64,000 nucleotides of DNA from Loxodes magnus. Lineage: Eukaryota > Ciliophora > Karyorelictea > Loxodida > Loxodidae. How positions within the stretch are numbered: position 1 is the first letter of the stretch; every line of letters begins with the position of its first letter. Positions 36,945 to 48,347 of the stretch are shown piece after piece. Below the pieces are notes generated by a model, which was not told the origin of the DNA, did not search any database, and saw only the letters and a list, made by a program, of their open reading frames with translations. The translations under genes and the position numbers were made by a program. The stretch is from contig CAMPDV010000517.1 of the NCBI GenBank assembly GCA_946699065.1, positions 180,751 to 244,750 on the forward strand, written 5' to 3'.

Positions 36945-37690
36945 AAAGTTAGAATGCTTTGTTAAAGCCTTAGTAGTCAGCCATCTGATCTATTCTATCA
37001 ACTTGTCTCCATTAATTTGTTATGAATTCCTACTAGGCTTAGATAGGCAGTATAGCACTTCATTAGTTCATCATCCTTTAATATTCTGAATAGTTTTAAT
37101 CTTGCATGTAGCGTTCCTAATTATTTCTCTAAGGATTAAGATTTGAATTAAAGAATTTTTTACTATAAATTATTCCGCTTTATGTTGGTTATATCCTAAA
37201 TAGTTTTTTTAAAATATCTTATTTATTCTTTCTTATAATTTCGCTTAGTTAGTAACAGTATTTTAATTGGTGTTATTTATTGCACACGTAACATTTTATT
37301 CTTTTTTAAACTATTATTCTTGTAACATTTATTTAATTTAAATTTATTAGTTCTTTTAAATTAATTTTTGCTGTTTATTTTAATTTGAGGCTTCATTTTC
37401 TATTTCCATAGGATCTGATTGATTATGTTAAAGCGAAAATGGCGTTACCTGAATTTATTATTAAATTTAAAAAATTCTTTGTTCCAGTTTGTTTCCTATT
37501 TCACATGATGATTAATATTGTTGCTCAAGCAAAGACGTTATTAATTTTTCTAATTTTCCTACTTTATCAGAGAGGTATTTTCGAACATAAAATCTTTTAA
37601 TGACTTAGAAATATTTCTATTTGAGTTTGTGTCAGAAGTTTTTTTAATTCTGGATTTCCAAGTCGTTAATGTTCGTCATAACAATCATAT
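36945..37690 (-). pseudogene. ORF1-A copy 3, 5'-truncated, joined to the MORN gene
   Basis: Minus-strand match to 4198-4945, starting exactly at the KYDWYDEHQ block; the first ~35 codons are missing. It has a one-base deletion near 37606 and other indels. The knuckle Trp is replaced by Leu (TTA) and the IYRKK region is altered. The codon equal to TGA 4909 is TGG. Its 5' edge abuts the end of the MORN frame, so it is a 5'-truncated insertion on the same strand as the MORN gene. Confidence 0.7.
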
Positions 37691-39140
37691 TTCTTATCAT
37701 TTTCAAATTTTCCTCTCTTTTCTTCACCATTACTGTTTTTTAGCACTCCTTAGCCATGCCATTTATTATCTTTTCATTGTCCTACATAATCATCTCCATT
37801 ACTATAAGTATAAGTACCTTAGCTATGTCTTCTATTGTAGAAAAAATCTCCTACATATTAATTTCCTTTATGCTATTCTGATCCTCAAATGAAAGTACCT
37901 TTTCCATGTATTTTTCTTTCAACATATTATCCTTCATATTTATCCCCATTAATCCATGTATATACCCCATATCCGCTTTATTTATCACCTTTAAAATCTC
38001 CTTCGTATTTATCTCCATTTTTATACTTTATCACTCTAAATCCATCATATTTTCCATCTCTCCAGTCACCTTCGTATACATCGGCTTTTGTGTAAGTATA
38101 AGTTCCTTTTCCATGTCTTTTATCATTAAAAAAGTCACCAACATATTTATCTCCACTTCATGGATCTCTTTCCCAAACAAAAGTTCCTTTCCCTGTCTTT
38201 TACTATCTACATACTATCCTTCATATTAATCTCCGTTTTTTCATTTATAGATCCCGTATCCGCTTTATTATCCATTTACTCAGTCTCCTTCATAAACACT
38301 TCCGTTATTATAATAATAGATACCTTTACCTTGCCTTTAATTATTTAAGTATTCCCCGATGTATTTGTCATCTTTTCACTTGCCATTTCCTCATATAAAA
38401 GTTCCTTTTCCTTGTCTTTTATCTAATACTCATTGACCTTCAAATTTATCGCCATTCTTTCATGTTTAAATGCCTTATCCATTCCTTTCGCCGTCTAATC
38501 ATTCCCCTTCATATATATTTTCTTCTTTAAAAAAATAAGTTCCTTTACCTTCTCTTTAGCCTCTACGATAATGTCCAATATAAATACCTCCTTTTCAAGG
38601 TTCAGCATTATACCAATATATTCCTTATCCATCTCTTTAATCTTAATATCATTCCCCTTCGAATTTATCTCCATTTGCTCAGTTGTAATTTCCAAAGCCA
38701 TGTCTTATGATAGCTTTTTTAATAATATATCCAGTGTATAAATCAAGGTCATATTTCTAATTGACAACCCACTCAACTTCTTATTACTTGAAAGTTTAAT
38801 AACAAGGACTTTCAACTCTATATACTTTAAGAGTTTCAGCTAACTTTATTTAAAATTAGTCTTATGGGATTTCTTCCTTTAATTTAACTTATTTATTTTA
38901 TTCAAAGCATTCCACCTAAGTAGATAGCTAGGAATTATAATTTTTAGGAATCTTAGCATCATCTTCTACAGCAACTAAAGGAGGCGGTAAATCATCATCA
39001 TTTTTGGGATTATAATGTTCTTAATGCAAGTTTTATTTATTATCTTACTGACTACTTAGCATTGATTCAAAATCCTACTATCTAACTTAATATTTTTCTT
39101 AATCCTATCTCCTCTTTTACTTAGTTGAATGACTACCCAT
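37567..39140 (-). CDS. MORN-repeat protein with one frameshift and a retroelement-derived C-terminus
   Basis: From ATG 39140 (MGSHSTKQ, an N-myristoylation-like start), about 130 residues of Gln-rich and acidic sequence precede roughly a dozen MORN units (NGDKFEGEW..., NGSVYEGDW..., NGDKYEGQY). MORN proteins bind membranes or act as scaffolds in protists. Ten of the repeat Trp residues (154, 164, 182, 214, 227, 237, 250, 255, 287, 300) are TGA; W124 and W176 are TGG. Near 38188-38192 one base is missing from an A run (CAGGGAAAGG) and the repeats continue in the next frame to 37690. The last ~40 codons are ORF1-A sequence ending at TGA 37567. If the shift is a sequencing error the product is 524 residues. 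Confidence 0.75.
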
Positions 39141-39384
39141 TTTTTTATTATAATGATTGAACTTTAAACTTTATTTAAACTAATAAATTTCTAATGGTTT
39201 AAAGCAACCTTTAAATAGCTTATTATTAAAAAGGAAAGTCAAAATTTATATAAGTAAAGAGAGAAAAACAAAGCTTTCTATTACTATTTTATTTATATAA
39301 GTTAAAGTATAAGATAAATTAAGATATATGATAAATTACCTTTTATAATTATCTAATATTTTGCTTATTAAGCTAACTATTAAA

Positions 39385-40245
39385 ATTAAATTTTTGGCGT
39401 TTTTTGAGATATTTCAACCTCTTTTCCACCGAACTTTAGATTGATCTAGATGCTAAATATTAAAGTCTGAAAATCTTTACAAAATTTCTCTTTGCCTTGT
39501 ATGTTTCCCTTGAATTCTTATTTCACCTAGATGAAAGATATCTTTTTTCTTATTAATTTTCCAAATTTGTTACAATATAATCTTTCTCTTAATAGTTTTA
39601 GTTGATATTATATCTTCTTTCTGTTCTCCAACTACTTCTTCTAGTTTCAATATTCTTACTTGAAATTGAGAAATTTCTAGCATACTTTTCACAAATGCTT
39701 TTGAGAGTTAACAATAATAGCATCTTTTTATTTGTCGATTAGGCTGAAATATTGAGTTATTTTCACCTTCAGTTATCATCAGCTAATTCTTCAGTTCCAT
39801 TTAACGCTGCAATTGTACTAGTTTTTTTCTATTTTTTCTAAATTTTTGATCAGTTTTTTGTACTTCTATTGCTAGTTTTGAAATTAATTTTGTAAAATAT
39901 TTCAAAATGCATTAAGGTCTTTTTCTTAGGTCATGAATCTAGATTATATTTCCTCTGCAAGTTCAAGTTTTTCCATTAAATTTTTATATATTTATCCAAA
40001 TTTTTTACCTCTTCTTGGAGGTGCAGCATACCTTTAAACGGCTAATCATAACTTATTACTACTATGTGGCGAGATTCGAGATTTCTGAGGGCATAATATT
40101 TTTAGCCTATATCTAGGCTTTTCTTCAGAGGCGGTAGACTCATCCTGATGGGTGACTTTTTTGAAACCCTTTTCCTAATCCTAGCCTTTTTAAGATGTCG
40201 TTAACTCCTTCTTTTTAGAAGCCGCGAAGAATCCTGGTTTGAATC
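39385..40245 (-). pseudogene. Retroelement ORF1-C copy, degraded
   Basis: On the minus strand, MLHLQEEVKNLDKYIKI and then a shifted EKLELAEEIQSRFMTQE match the coiled coil of the 61.1 kb copy (LNLQEEVRKLRKDNEKL...LNLAEGIESRLMSQE). A broken knuckle KRCYYCQLSKAF follows near 39725. The head reads MSLPPLKKSLDIG. Frame changes make it non-functional. Confidence 0.55.
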
Positions 40246-40830
40246 CTTACTTATTTATATTTTTTTAAACAAACTATTGTAATAATTAAATTAATAACTA
40301 AAGAAATAAAATGATTATTTGAGAAAGACTATGATCAATTTAAGTAAATAACTTTACAACTTTATATTTTAGATTTGAATGCAAAAATACTACAATCATT
40401 ATAAAAAAATTAAAAATAGATAGGTTAAATGTTTTTAATCTTAATTAATGTTGAGTTTTAATGAAAAATACGTATCTTTATATATTGTTAAACGTTTACT
40501 AATTTTATAAATTATTTCATCTTTAGTAAATTTAAGTTCTATCTAAATATTTAGTAAGTTGAAATTTATACTTGTACTAATTTTAATTTATTTAGAAAAT
40601 AGATATTAGAATTCTTTATTTAATGTAATGGTTAAACTTTTTCATTTCATGAAGAATCAAAAGAGAAAATTAAAGAGAAACTTTAGTTATATATATCTTT
40701 AATAATAATATCAATAATAATATTAACTAAATGTTAAAAGTTTTGAATTTCTCCAGGATTCAAACTGATACCCTCTGCCTATTTTAGCGTGGATGTATAT
40801 CACGACCATTTTTTTAATTAGGTGACTACC
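40246..40830. other. AT-rich stretch
   Basis: AT-rich, with a short GC patch at 40740-40830 containing GTTTGAATCC-like words on the minus strand. No tRNA could be folded. No gene. Confidence 0.35.
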
Positions 40831-41505
40831 TCAAAAATTTTTCATGTTTCTATTAAAAAACTTCTATTTTCAACTTCAAAAATCGGTTATTTAAAATTTG
40901 TTCAACATTCTTCATATTTTGATTTTTTTTTACAAATTTTATTATTTTTAGCATTTTAATAAGAGATATTTCGAGTTACCGCATCAAAAATGTTATCTAT
41001 TTTTCTTTATCCACAAAGGAAAAACTAATTTTTAAATTTTTTCTATTCTTAGAGTTAGATTTTTATAATTATTTTATTCAATAATTATTTCTTGATCTTT
41101 AGTTTAAGAATTGAGGAATTCGATACTCATATTTACTCCTTGCTTTAAATTTTTCTAAAACTGAATATAGAGTTATTGCTCTATCACAACATTGTTTTAT
41201 GTAAGTTATTGCCTAAGAATAAGGAAATCATATTTTTGGTCCTCAATGCTATTCATAAGCTCTTTGATTCTTTCTCCTTGATTGTTTATTTGTTCTTCAT
41301 ATTTAGAAATTAAATTTTTAATATTTTCCATTTCGGCTAAAAGTGAAGTACTTACATTAACTTGTCAAGCCATTACTTTGCCTTATGAAGATGAACTTGA
41401 TGAATGAGCTATTGATTTCTGCTTCTTCTCTAGTTCTTTGTTCTTTTTGCATTCCTTACCTAACTTATAGACAGTCGAATATTTTTTTTAATTTCCTTTT
41501 TTCAT
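40831..41505 (-). CDS. Retroelement ORF1-D-like coiled-coil protein
   Basis: A 224-residue frame from ATG 41505 (MKKGNQKKYSTVYKLGKECK) to TGA 40831. A Lys-rich head and Ser run are followed by a long coiled coil (LAEMENIKNLISKYEEQ, GERIKELMNS). Then comes a degraded knuckle in which the Cys pair is lost but QHFW (Trp = TGA) remains. Layout matches the other ORF1 copies although the sequence is distinct. Two internal TGA codons are read as Trp. It may be an old ORF1 or a host coiled-coil protein. Confidence 0.5.
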
Positions 41506-41990
41506 ATATTTATATTTATTTTAGTAAACAAACAGATGAAATAAATATAGATAAATAATATAATTATAAAAGAATATTTTAGATAAGAAATGTATATAAA
41601 TAGAGCTAATTACTTAAATATTACTTTTATTATTTTACATTTATTCTAACATTTAACTCTTAATTTTCTTCTGCTAACACATTAAAAAATTCAAATCTCT
41701 ATTATGATTTTTATATTTCTAAGAGACTAGTTACTTTTGTAAAATACCTTGAAATAACTCAAATAAAATTTCATTGATATTCAGAATTAATTCTACAAAA
41801 ATATAACAAATGAACTAGCTATTTAGTTGGTATTATTAATAATACTTTAAAGTAAGTTATAATTTTATTTTAATTAACAATTAATAGTCAAAGAATAGTT
41901 ACTTTATTGTGTTTTTAAATTAATTGAAGTTTAATTCTATTTAAGTAAAAATTCTTAATATTAAAAATCATTAATATTATTATAATATAA
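41506..41990. other. AT-rich intergenic
   Basis: No feature recognised. Confidence 0.45.
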
Positions 41991-41994
41991 AATG

Positions 41995-42420
41995 GATGTC
42001 GGCAGCGTCAGACAAATTAGTAGGTAATCTGGTGCAGTGCATACTGCATTGCGAGTAATCTCGCACTAGATGCCACCACGGAGAAGGGTGGATAAGCTCC
42101 GTTGAGGCATACCTACTTGCTTACCTCGAGGGTTCTCTCTAGAAGTATGAAAGTTTGACTGACAAGCCTTCTAATTACCGATTTGATAACTAATTCTTAT
42201 TTCGACCTTATTCAAGAAAACTGAAGTATTTGACTCAAGATTTAAGAATAATTTTGATAAGAAGATTCTCTATTTGGAGAAGCTGATATGACTCATCGGG
42301 CCTCTAGAATTTTAACAAGAAACATGAGAACATTTTCCTTAATATTAAATATTAATATTGAAAGAGCTGCGCGCCAATGAGGTGCTATGCGCTCAATAAT
42401 CATTTTAATTAATTAATTAA
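41995..42420 (+). mobile_element. SINE-like element R4 with shared hairpin tail
   Basis: A markedly GC-rich ~370-bp body starting GGATGTCGGCAGCGTCAG, with several possible stems (for example GGTGCAGTGCA/TGCATTGCG and CACCACGG/CCGTTGAGG). It ends in the common tail GAGCTGCGCGCCAATGAGG plus GTGCTATGCGCTC (42364-42394) and then ATTA repeats. No protein frame. The body is unlike R1, R2 or R3, so the tail is the only shared part. Possibly derived from a structured host RNA, which I could not identify. Confidence 0.65.
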
Positions 42421-43085
42421 TTTAAAGTTTATTAAAAAAGAAAATAGTAAATAGAATTTTTAATTTTTAGTCAGAAAAATAATAATAAACAAAATACATA
42501 TTCTAAGATTAATATAAGAAGAAATTAACTATTGTTTATTAAAAAAGAAATCTAATTAAATATTCGAATATTATATCATTTATTGCTAAATCTTTCTTCA
42601 TATCATTTGTCTTTCTTTTATTTTTTATTTAATGTTATAATATATTTTACAAATAAAAAATAAGATTAATTTGGAGATTTAGTGTTACACTCTAAATAAA
42701 AGTTAAATATTAGTCAAAATTATAATTTCGATTATTTGATTGAAATATTTAATGAAAGCTTAAAATAATTTATATAAGCTAAAATAAGTTTTAAAAATAG
42801 ATAACTTTATATTATTTTTAATTTAAATTTACTCTTTATTTTTTTTTCAATTTTAATCATTTTCTAGTAATTCATTTAATTATTTTAAATTTATTAAGGC
42901 TAAAATATTTTAATTTTATTAAAACAAATAAACATTTTTTTCAAATTTTATATTTTTTAATTATTGTAGATAAACATGCACAAAAGTTATCTTTTTCATA
43001 GAGGTAAAACAAAATTCCAATTTAATTTTAAGTTTACTTAAATAAAAATTCTATTAATATGTTTGATTAAGAGTATTTGTTATAT
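42421..43085. other. AT-rich intergenic
   Basis: No feature recognised. Confidence 0.45.
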
Positions 43086-43089
43086 TGAA

Positions 43090-43375
43090 ATAGAACTAGC
43101 TTAAAATGAACCCAGTATTTTATTTTTTAGATTCTTTTTTTAAAGCAGCTATATTTTTGATATCTTTTACCGTATACTTTTCTGCTTCTCCATATGTAAA
43201 TAGTCTCCTTTTAATTAAATTTGTAGCAATATCTCATAATCTACCTTTTAGAATTAAAAATGATATTTCTTCTAATTTTTATTTCTTTTATCGATTTTTA
43301 GTACCTTTGGTTTATTTTTATTGGATTGCTAAGCTGGTTTATTATGATTTATCTTGTTTTACCAAATACTAAAAA
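43090..43375. other. Possible coding fragment, strand unclear
   Basis: The plus strand has an 88-codon hydrophobic frame without any TAA, TAG or TGA (43106-43372). The minus strand has a frame containing FTYGEAEKYTVKDIKNIAAL, which looks more like a soluble protein. No family recognised for either; one is presumably the shadow of the other. Confidence 0.25.
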
Positions 43376-44585
43376 GTTATTTCTAATTTTAAGACTTTCT
43401 TCTTAATCTCTATTTTTAGAATCATCTAGTAGTTTCTATTTACTTTATTAAGTCATTAATTATAAATCTCTATCTATTTTTCTTATCTTTGCTTTTTAAT
43501 TTTCTTTAGAGTTAAAGTAGGATGTATTTATTTTTAATTCTTAGCATTATTTTCAATTTTATGCTAGAGTTATTTCAGCAACATTCTTAAACAAAAAAAT
43601 TATTTATAATAAGAAAGATATTTAGCATTTGCTTATAACTTATTTTAAATCTTAAAATTATAAATTAAATTATTTATAATAAAGACTTTAAATCTTTAAT
43701 ATATTAATATTTTCTAATTATTTTTATGAAATAACTATAAATTTTAGAATCTTAATATTTTCAATATCAACATTTTATGCTAAAAATTTAAATATTTGAA
43801 CTTAAATTAAAAAAATTAAAAAAAACTATCAAAAGATTTAGAGCTTCAATTTTATTAATGATAATAGTATATCTTTTTGATGTTTTTAAATGAAAAATTA
43901 CTTTTATTAAGCATTTATAAAGATTAAAGAAGATTATAGAAAAAGAAGTGATAAAATAAATAAATATTAAAATCTTTCAATTTATAACAGAAATTATTTA
44001 ATCAATTTCATACAGATTATAAATATTTATTTACATTTTTTTGTTACAATTAGCTATGATAGTAAATGTGTAAACTTTATATGAATTGAAAGACAATTTT
44101 TTGTTTAAGTAATCATAAAAATAAAATCTATCTATATAATACAAATATTTCATATTTTAATTATTTTTATTTATATATTATATACTTATAAATTTATCTT
44201 AAGTTTTAATCATTTTATGAATATAATAAAAATTCTTTAGGGAAAATTTAGAATAAAATTTTAAATTTGTCTATTTTAAGTGAATTTAAAAGATATTTAT
44301 TTCTTAATTCTAATTATATTTAGCACATATGAGAACTTTCATATTTTATGAATGTGTGAAAGGTTCTATCTTTAATAAGAATCATAAGTGATATTTAATC
44401 ATCAAAGTTATTTTGAATTAAAGCTTCAATATTTTTAACTATTTAATATCAAATTTGTCAAAGAAATATAAAATAATTATTTCTTTTAAATTTAAAATTT
44501 ATTTTATGCAAAATCTTAAAAACTTTAAAAATCACTCAGAAAAAATTAGCTTAAAAATTACAGACTTCAGTAAAGTTTCAATCTT
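43376..44585. other. AT-rich intergenic
   Basis: No feature recognised. Confidence 0.45.
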
Positions 44586-44589
44586 GCTT

Positions 44590-45430
44590 CAAATAAACAG
44601 GATTCAATAATTTAGCAACACTAAGAGGAATAAAAGAAGCTTCCGAAAGTGACTCACGCACTAACACCAACATCGGAGGAGAAATCGAGGAAGTAGGTAA
44701 GTCCGCCTAATATTAGAAGGTCTCAGAATTTGATCCCTCTGGCTAGATGAGCATGAAATAACTCATTAAGAAATGCTAAATCTCTTGGAAAAGGTCAAGA
44801 AGCTCAGAAAGGAAAATTGAAGCTAATTGAGTAGAATTAGCAAATGTTACAAGATCTTTAGATTTCAGATGACAACTTAAGAGAGGAAAAAGATGCTCTA
44901 CGGAAATATTAGCAAGAACAGTTCAGCCAGACGAATTCCTAGATGCAGGGAATTTAAGATTAAAACTAGTAGATTGAAAGCATATGCTAAAAATTGAAAA
45001 GCCTCCAAATTACCTGATCCCATCATACTAGAATGCAATCTCCAATAAGATGGAGAAAGAAAAGACTACATTAATAACAAAGAAAACAGAAAAAATATCT
45101 ATTGTAAAGAATTCGTGTTACTATCACAAGAGTTAACTATTCCTGTAGAAAATTATATCGAATTAAAAAATTGAATTAATAATAATGGAATAGGTAAGTA
45201 AAATACCAAATAAGAAAGAACAAAAACAAATTTGGTGTAGAAAGAATGAGAAATCTTCAGATTGAAAAAAAACTTAAATCAGAATAACTTGGATTATATC
45301 TGAAACAATTTATTATGGTAGATGAGGAGCTAGATATACGAGTGCTAGAGTTGTAAAAATCTAGGTAATCTAAACTTTAAAAAATTTAATAAGTGATAAT
45401 CTGGCGGATGCTGCAAGAATTTTAATAATA
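44590..45430 (+). pseudogene. Retroelement ORF1-C copy, degraded
   Basis: Nucleotide words such as CTCTGGCTAGATGAGCATG match the 61.3 kb copy (CTTCTGGCCAGATGAGCATG). The coiled coil continues in shifted frames (LQDLQISDDNLREEKDALR). The knuckle is reduced to SCYYHKSQLF, with the second Cys replaced by His. Several indels; not functional. Confidence 0.55.
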
Positions 45431-45696
45431 ATAATAGTAATAAAAACATATAATAAAGCTTGCAAAATATAAACATACCTTAACTTAAAATTTATTATAA
45501 AATAAACAGTTTATTTTATAAAAATTAATGAAAATAGAGAAAAAAATTAGTTTTTAATTATCTTTAAAAATAAATTGATACAGAAGATTAAAATTAAAAA
45601 AATAAAAAATTAATAATTATGCTATAAAAACTTATATCCTACAATTTTTTAATAAAAAATCTTAAAATAAAATAAAATTTTAATATTATATAAAAA

Positions 45697-46390
45697 ATGG
45701 AAAATTTCTCGCGAAAAGTCTCTTTTAAGCAGAATTCATCCCAATCAAATTACGATTAGCAAAATGTACTCTTAGAATTCAAAGTTATGTAATAGGAGAA
45801 TTTAAAACTTTTAAGAAACCTATAAGAGCTTGAAGAAAAAATTGCATATTTAGTGTCTAGCACATAAAAACTAAAAAATGAAAATTTCCAACCAATCAAT
45901 CTGAAAATTGAGCAAATAGAATTCAAATTCAATCGATAAGCGGAATTTACTGAAGGTTTATTCTAAAAAATACAATAGTAAATGACCCATAGATGCAGAA
46001 CCGAATTCTCAGCCAGAAATAATTCCGATAGTAAAGAATAGAAAGTAATGTTGATATTTCAGGAAATATGATCACATTTTAAATATTTCTGAAAATTCTG
46101 ATAAAAATAAAAACTTGAAAGTTTTAAGTTATGAAAATCCATAAGTAATCTATACTGCACTCCAGAAGGTTTATTATACAGAAAAAGATTTACATAGGAA
46201 ATGAACTCTTTAAGAAAATCTCATTTACTCAAAAAGGAAGGAATTTGAATATGTTTGGAATCGAACTCAATTGAAGCAAGATAACTTGCATTTAAAAGGG
46301 TGAATGGAGTACTACAAGATATTTATTCTAAGAAAAGATTTAGAAGAAGACTGGAAATGGAATAAAAATTAAGATGATTTTAAACTTTAA
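45697..46390 (+). pseudogene. Retroelement ORF1 copy, other subfamily, degraded
   Basis: From ATG 45697 the frame gives MENFSRKVSFKQNSSQSNYD and a coiled coil (FKVMQQENLKLLRNLQELEEK). After a frame change a knuckle remnant CWYFRKYDHILNIS appears near 46050, with the second Cys changed to Phe. The length and layout fit ORF1. Confidence 0.5.
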
Positions 46391-46702
46391 AGTTTTTGAT
46401 TAGTGGCAAAACAAATAAAAGTGAAATTACGTTAATAAATTTTGCTAATAAATTATGTTACAAAATTTTTATTTTAAAAAGATAAAAATTTTAAATAAAA
46501 TAAAAACATTCCTTAAATCTAATTTAATTATAAAATAATAAAATACTATTGATTACATTTTCATTAATCTAAAGACTAATTATGTTTTCTACTTTTTTAA
46601 TATAAAATATAGAATATATCAGTCAAAAAAATAAATCTAAATTAAAATTTATAAACTAAGAATTGTGAGAATATCATAAATAAATAAATAAATTTGATTA
46701 TA

Positions 46703-47030
46703 GAGCGCGTAGCACTCTCGTTGGTGCGCAGCTATTTAAAAAAATGTTTCATACTGACAAGAATGTTTGTTACTGATAAAATTATCAGATACTGATAAAT
46801 CTTGTTCAATACTGGTATAATTATTCAGTACTGATAAAAATGTTACATACTGATATAATTTTAGAATACTCGTAATCTTTAATACTTGCTGGAGGTCCAA
46901 GGACATGGCAGGATTGTGTCTCATTGCATTACCAAAGCAGAGGACGACATGTGTCAATTATGGGTACTTAAATTCCCCACCTCTGATGAAGACGACCTTG
47001 TTGTTCACCTTCGAACAACTATGGCAGTTT
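46703..47030 (-). mobile_element. SINE-like element R3: structured head, 20-bp tandem repeats, shared hairpin tail
   Basis: Minus-strand order: a CAGAGG...CCTCTG bracketed head (about 46990-46933), then about six imperfect 19-20-bp units around TATCAGTA (46868-46747), then the tail GAGAGTGCTACGCGCTC preceded by GCTGCGCACCAAC (46734-46703), TATAATC and TTTA repeats (to about 46680). The head recurs alone at 36.7-36.9 kb. A 73-codon standard-code frame covers the tandem repeats but is not otherwise supported. Confidence 0.65.
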
Positions 47031-48340
47031 TAAAATATAATAAAATATATTTTTAATCTATTTAAATATCAAGAAAAGATAAAAAAATTGATATTCATTT
47101 TATCTAAAAAATTAATTTAAGCTATTATAAAATTTAACTTAATTAACTTAAATTTAAGCATTTTAAGTTAAATTAAAAAATATAAAAAATATAAAAAGAA
47201 ATAAGGCTTTAATTTGTTATAGATTTTTAAAAATAAAGCTTATAAACATTATTCAAAATATATTTAAATTTTATTTGAAATCAGTCATTAATTTAGAATT
47301 TTTATCTATAATGGAATAAATAATAAAAAAATCATTTTTCTAGTATTAATCCATTTAAAATGCCTTTAGATTTAATTTATTAAAGGCATTAAAAAAAATT
47401 ATAAAAAAACAGTAAATTAAATATAAAAATTAAAAAGATTAAATTAAATTTTAAATTTTTATAACTAAATCAAGAATAAAGACGGAATATAATAACAGTT
47501 AAATTTAGATATCTCATATTAATAATGTATTTAACTGAAAAAACATAATTTTCCTTAAAAATTTAACGAAATTTTTTATTATAATAATATTAAAAAAATT
47601 ATAAATGCTAAATATTAAATTTTTGTACTCATTCTAAAAACAGGTAATTTTCAAACAATGTTCTGAGTTTTTAAACTTTATATAAAATATATAAAGAAAT
47701 TTTTTATTAATTAATTAAATATAATTAAAATTTGTTTCTTAAAGTTTTGTAAAAGATAGAGAATAATATATCTATTATATGTTTTATTAATATTTTATAT
47801 AAAAAATCTTAAAAAATAATAAAATTTCTTAAATTTATTTATTTTTTTAAATAATTGAAATATATTTATTTCGGAAATTTGTTGCTTATAAAGTAATAAA
47901 TTAATTATAGGTAGTTGCGGGTTATTATTTTGAATTCTTAAAATTTTTAAAATAATTCTTTAAGAGAATAATAAAAAGAAAAAAACTATGGGTAAAGATG
48001 AGGACTCACTTTTTTTAATTTAAAAAAGTTTAATATAATAAAAATAAAAAAATTAATTATCAAATAAAAAAATGAAATTAAAAAGTAAAATAAAATAATT
48101 AATTAATTTGTTTAATTTTTAATTATTAATTTTTAAATTTAAAATTATTTTGTAGATAAATAAAACAACTATAAAATAATCCCTGCTGACTTTAAATTAA
48201 ATAAAATCTTTTAATTTCACTAAATGTTTAGAATTTTTTAATTATCTTATTATTGAATAATTTTAAAAATATTTTTATTGCTATAAATTATATTTTAGAT
48301 TTTAAGTGTTTCGAAAAACTTTTTTTTATTTCAGAGGAAG
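47031..48340. other. AT-rich intergenic
   Basis: No feature recognised. Confidence 0.45.
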
Positions 48341-48347
48341 CATGGGA

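Noticed and set aside
37889..38348. Overlapping standard-code frames rich in Ser, Tyr and Pro on the plus strand
   Set aside because: Antisense shadows of the MORN repeats.
40740..40830. tRNA-like patch: GTTTGAATCC on the minus strand and a 5-bp stem with 7-nt loop that could present GTA on the plus strand
   Set aside because: The B-box-like word and the anticodon-like hairpin are on opposite strands and no acceptor or T stem pairs.
46747..46868. CRISPR-like array
   Set aside because: Units are contiguous imperfect ~20-bp tandem repeats with no spacers, in a eukaryotic SINE-like element.
46736..46957. 73-codon standard-code frame
   Set aside because: It covers the ~20-bp tandem repeats of element R3 and is not conserved in the related copy.
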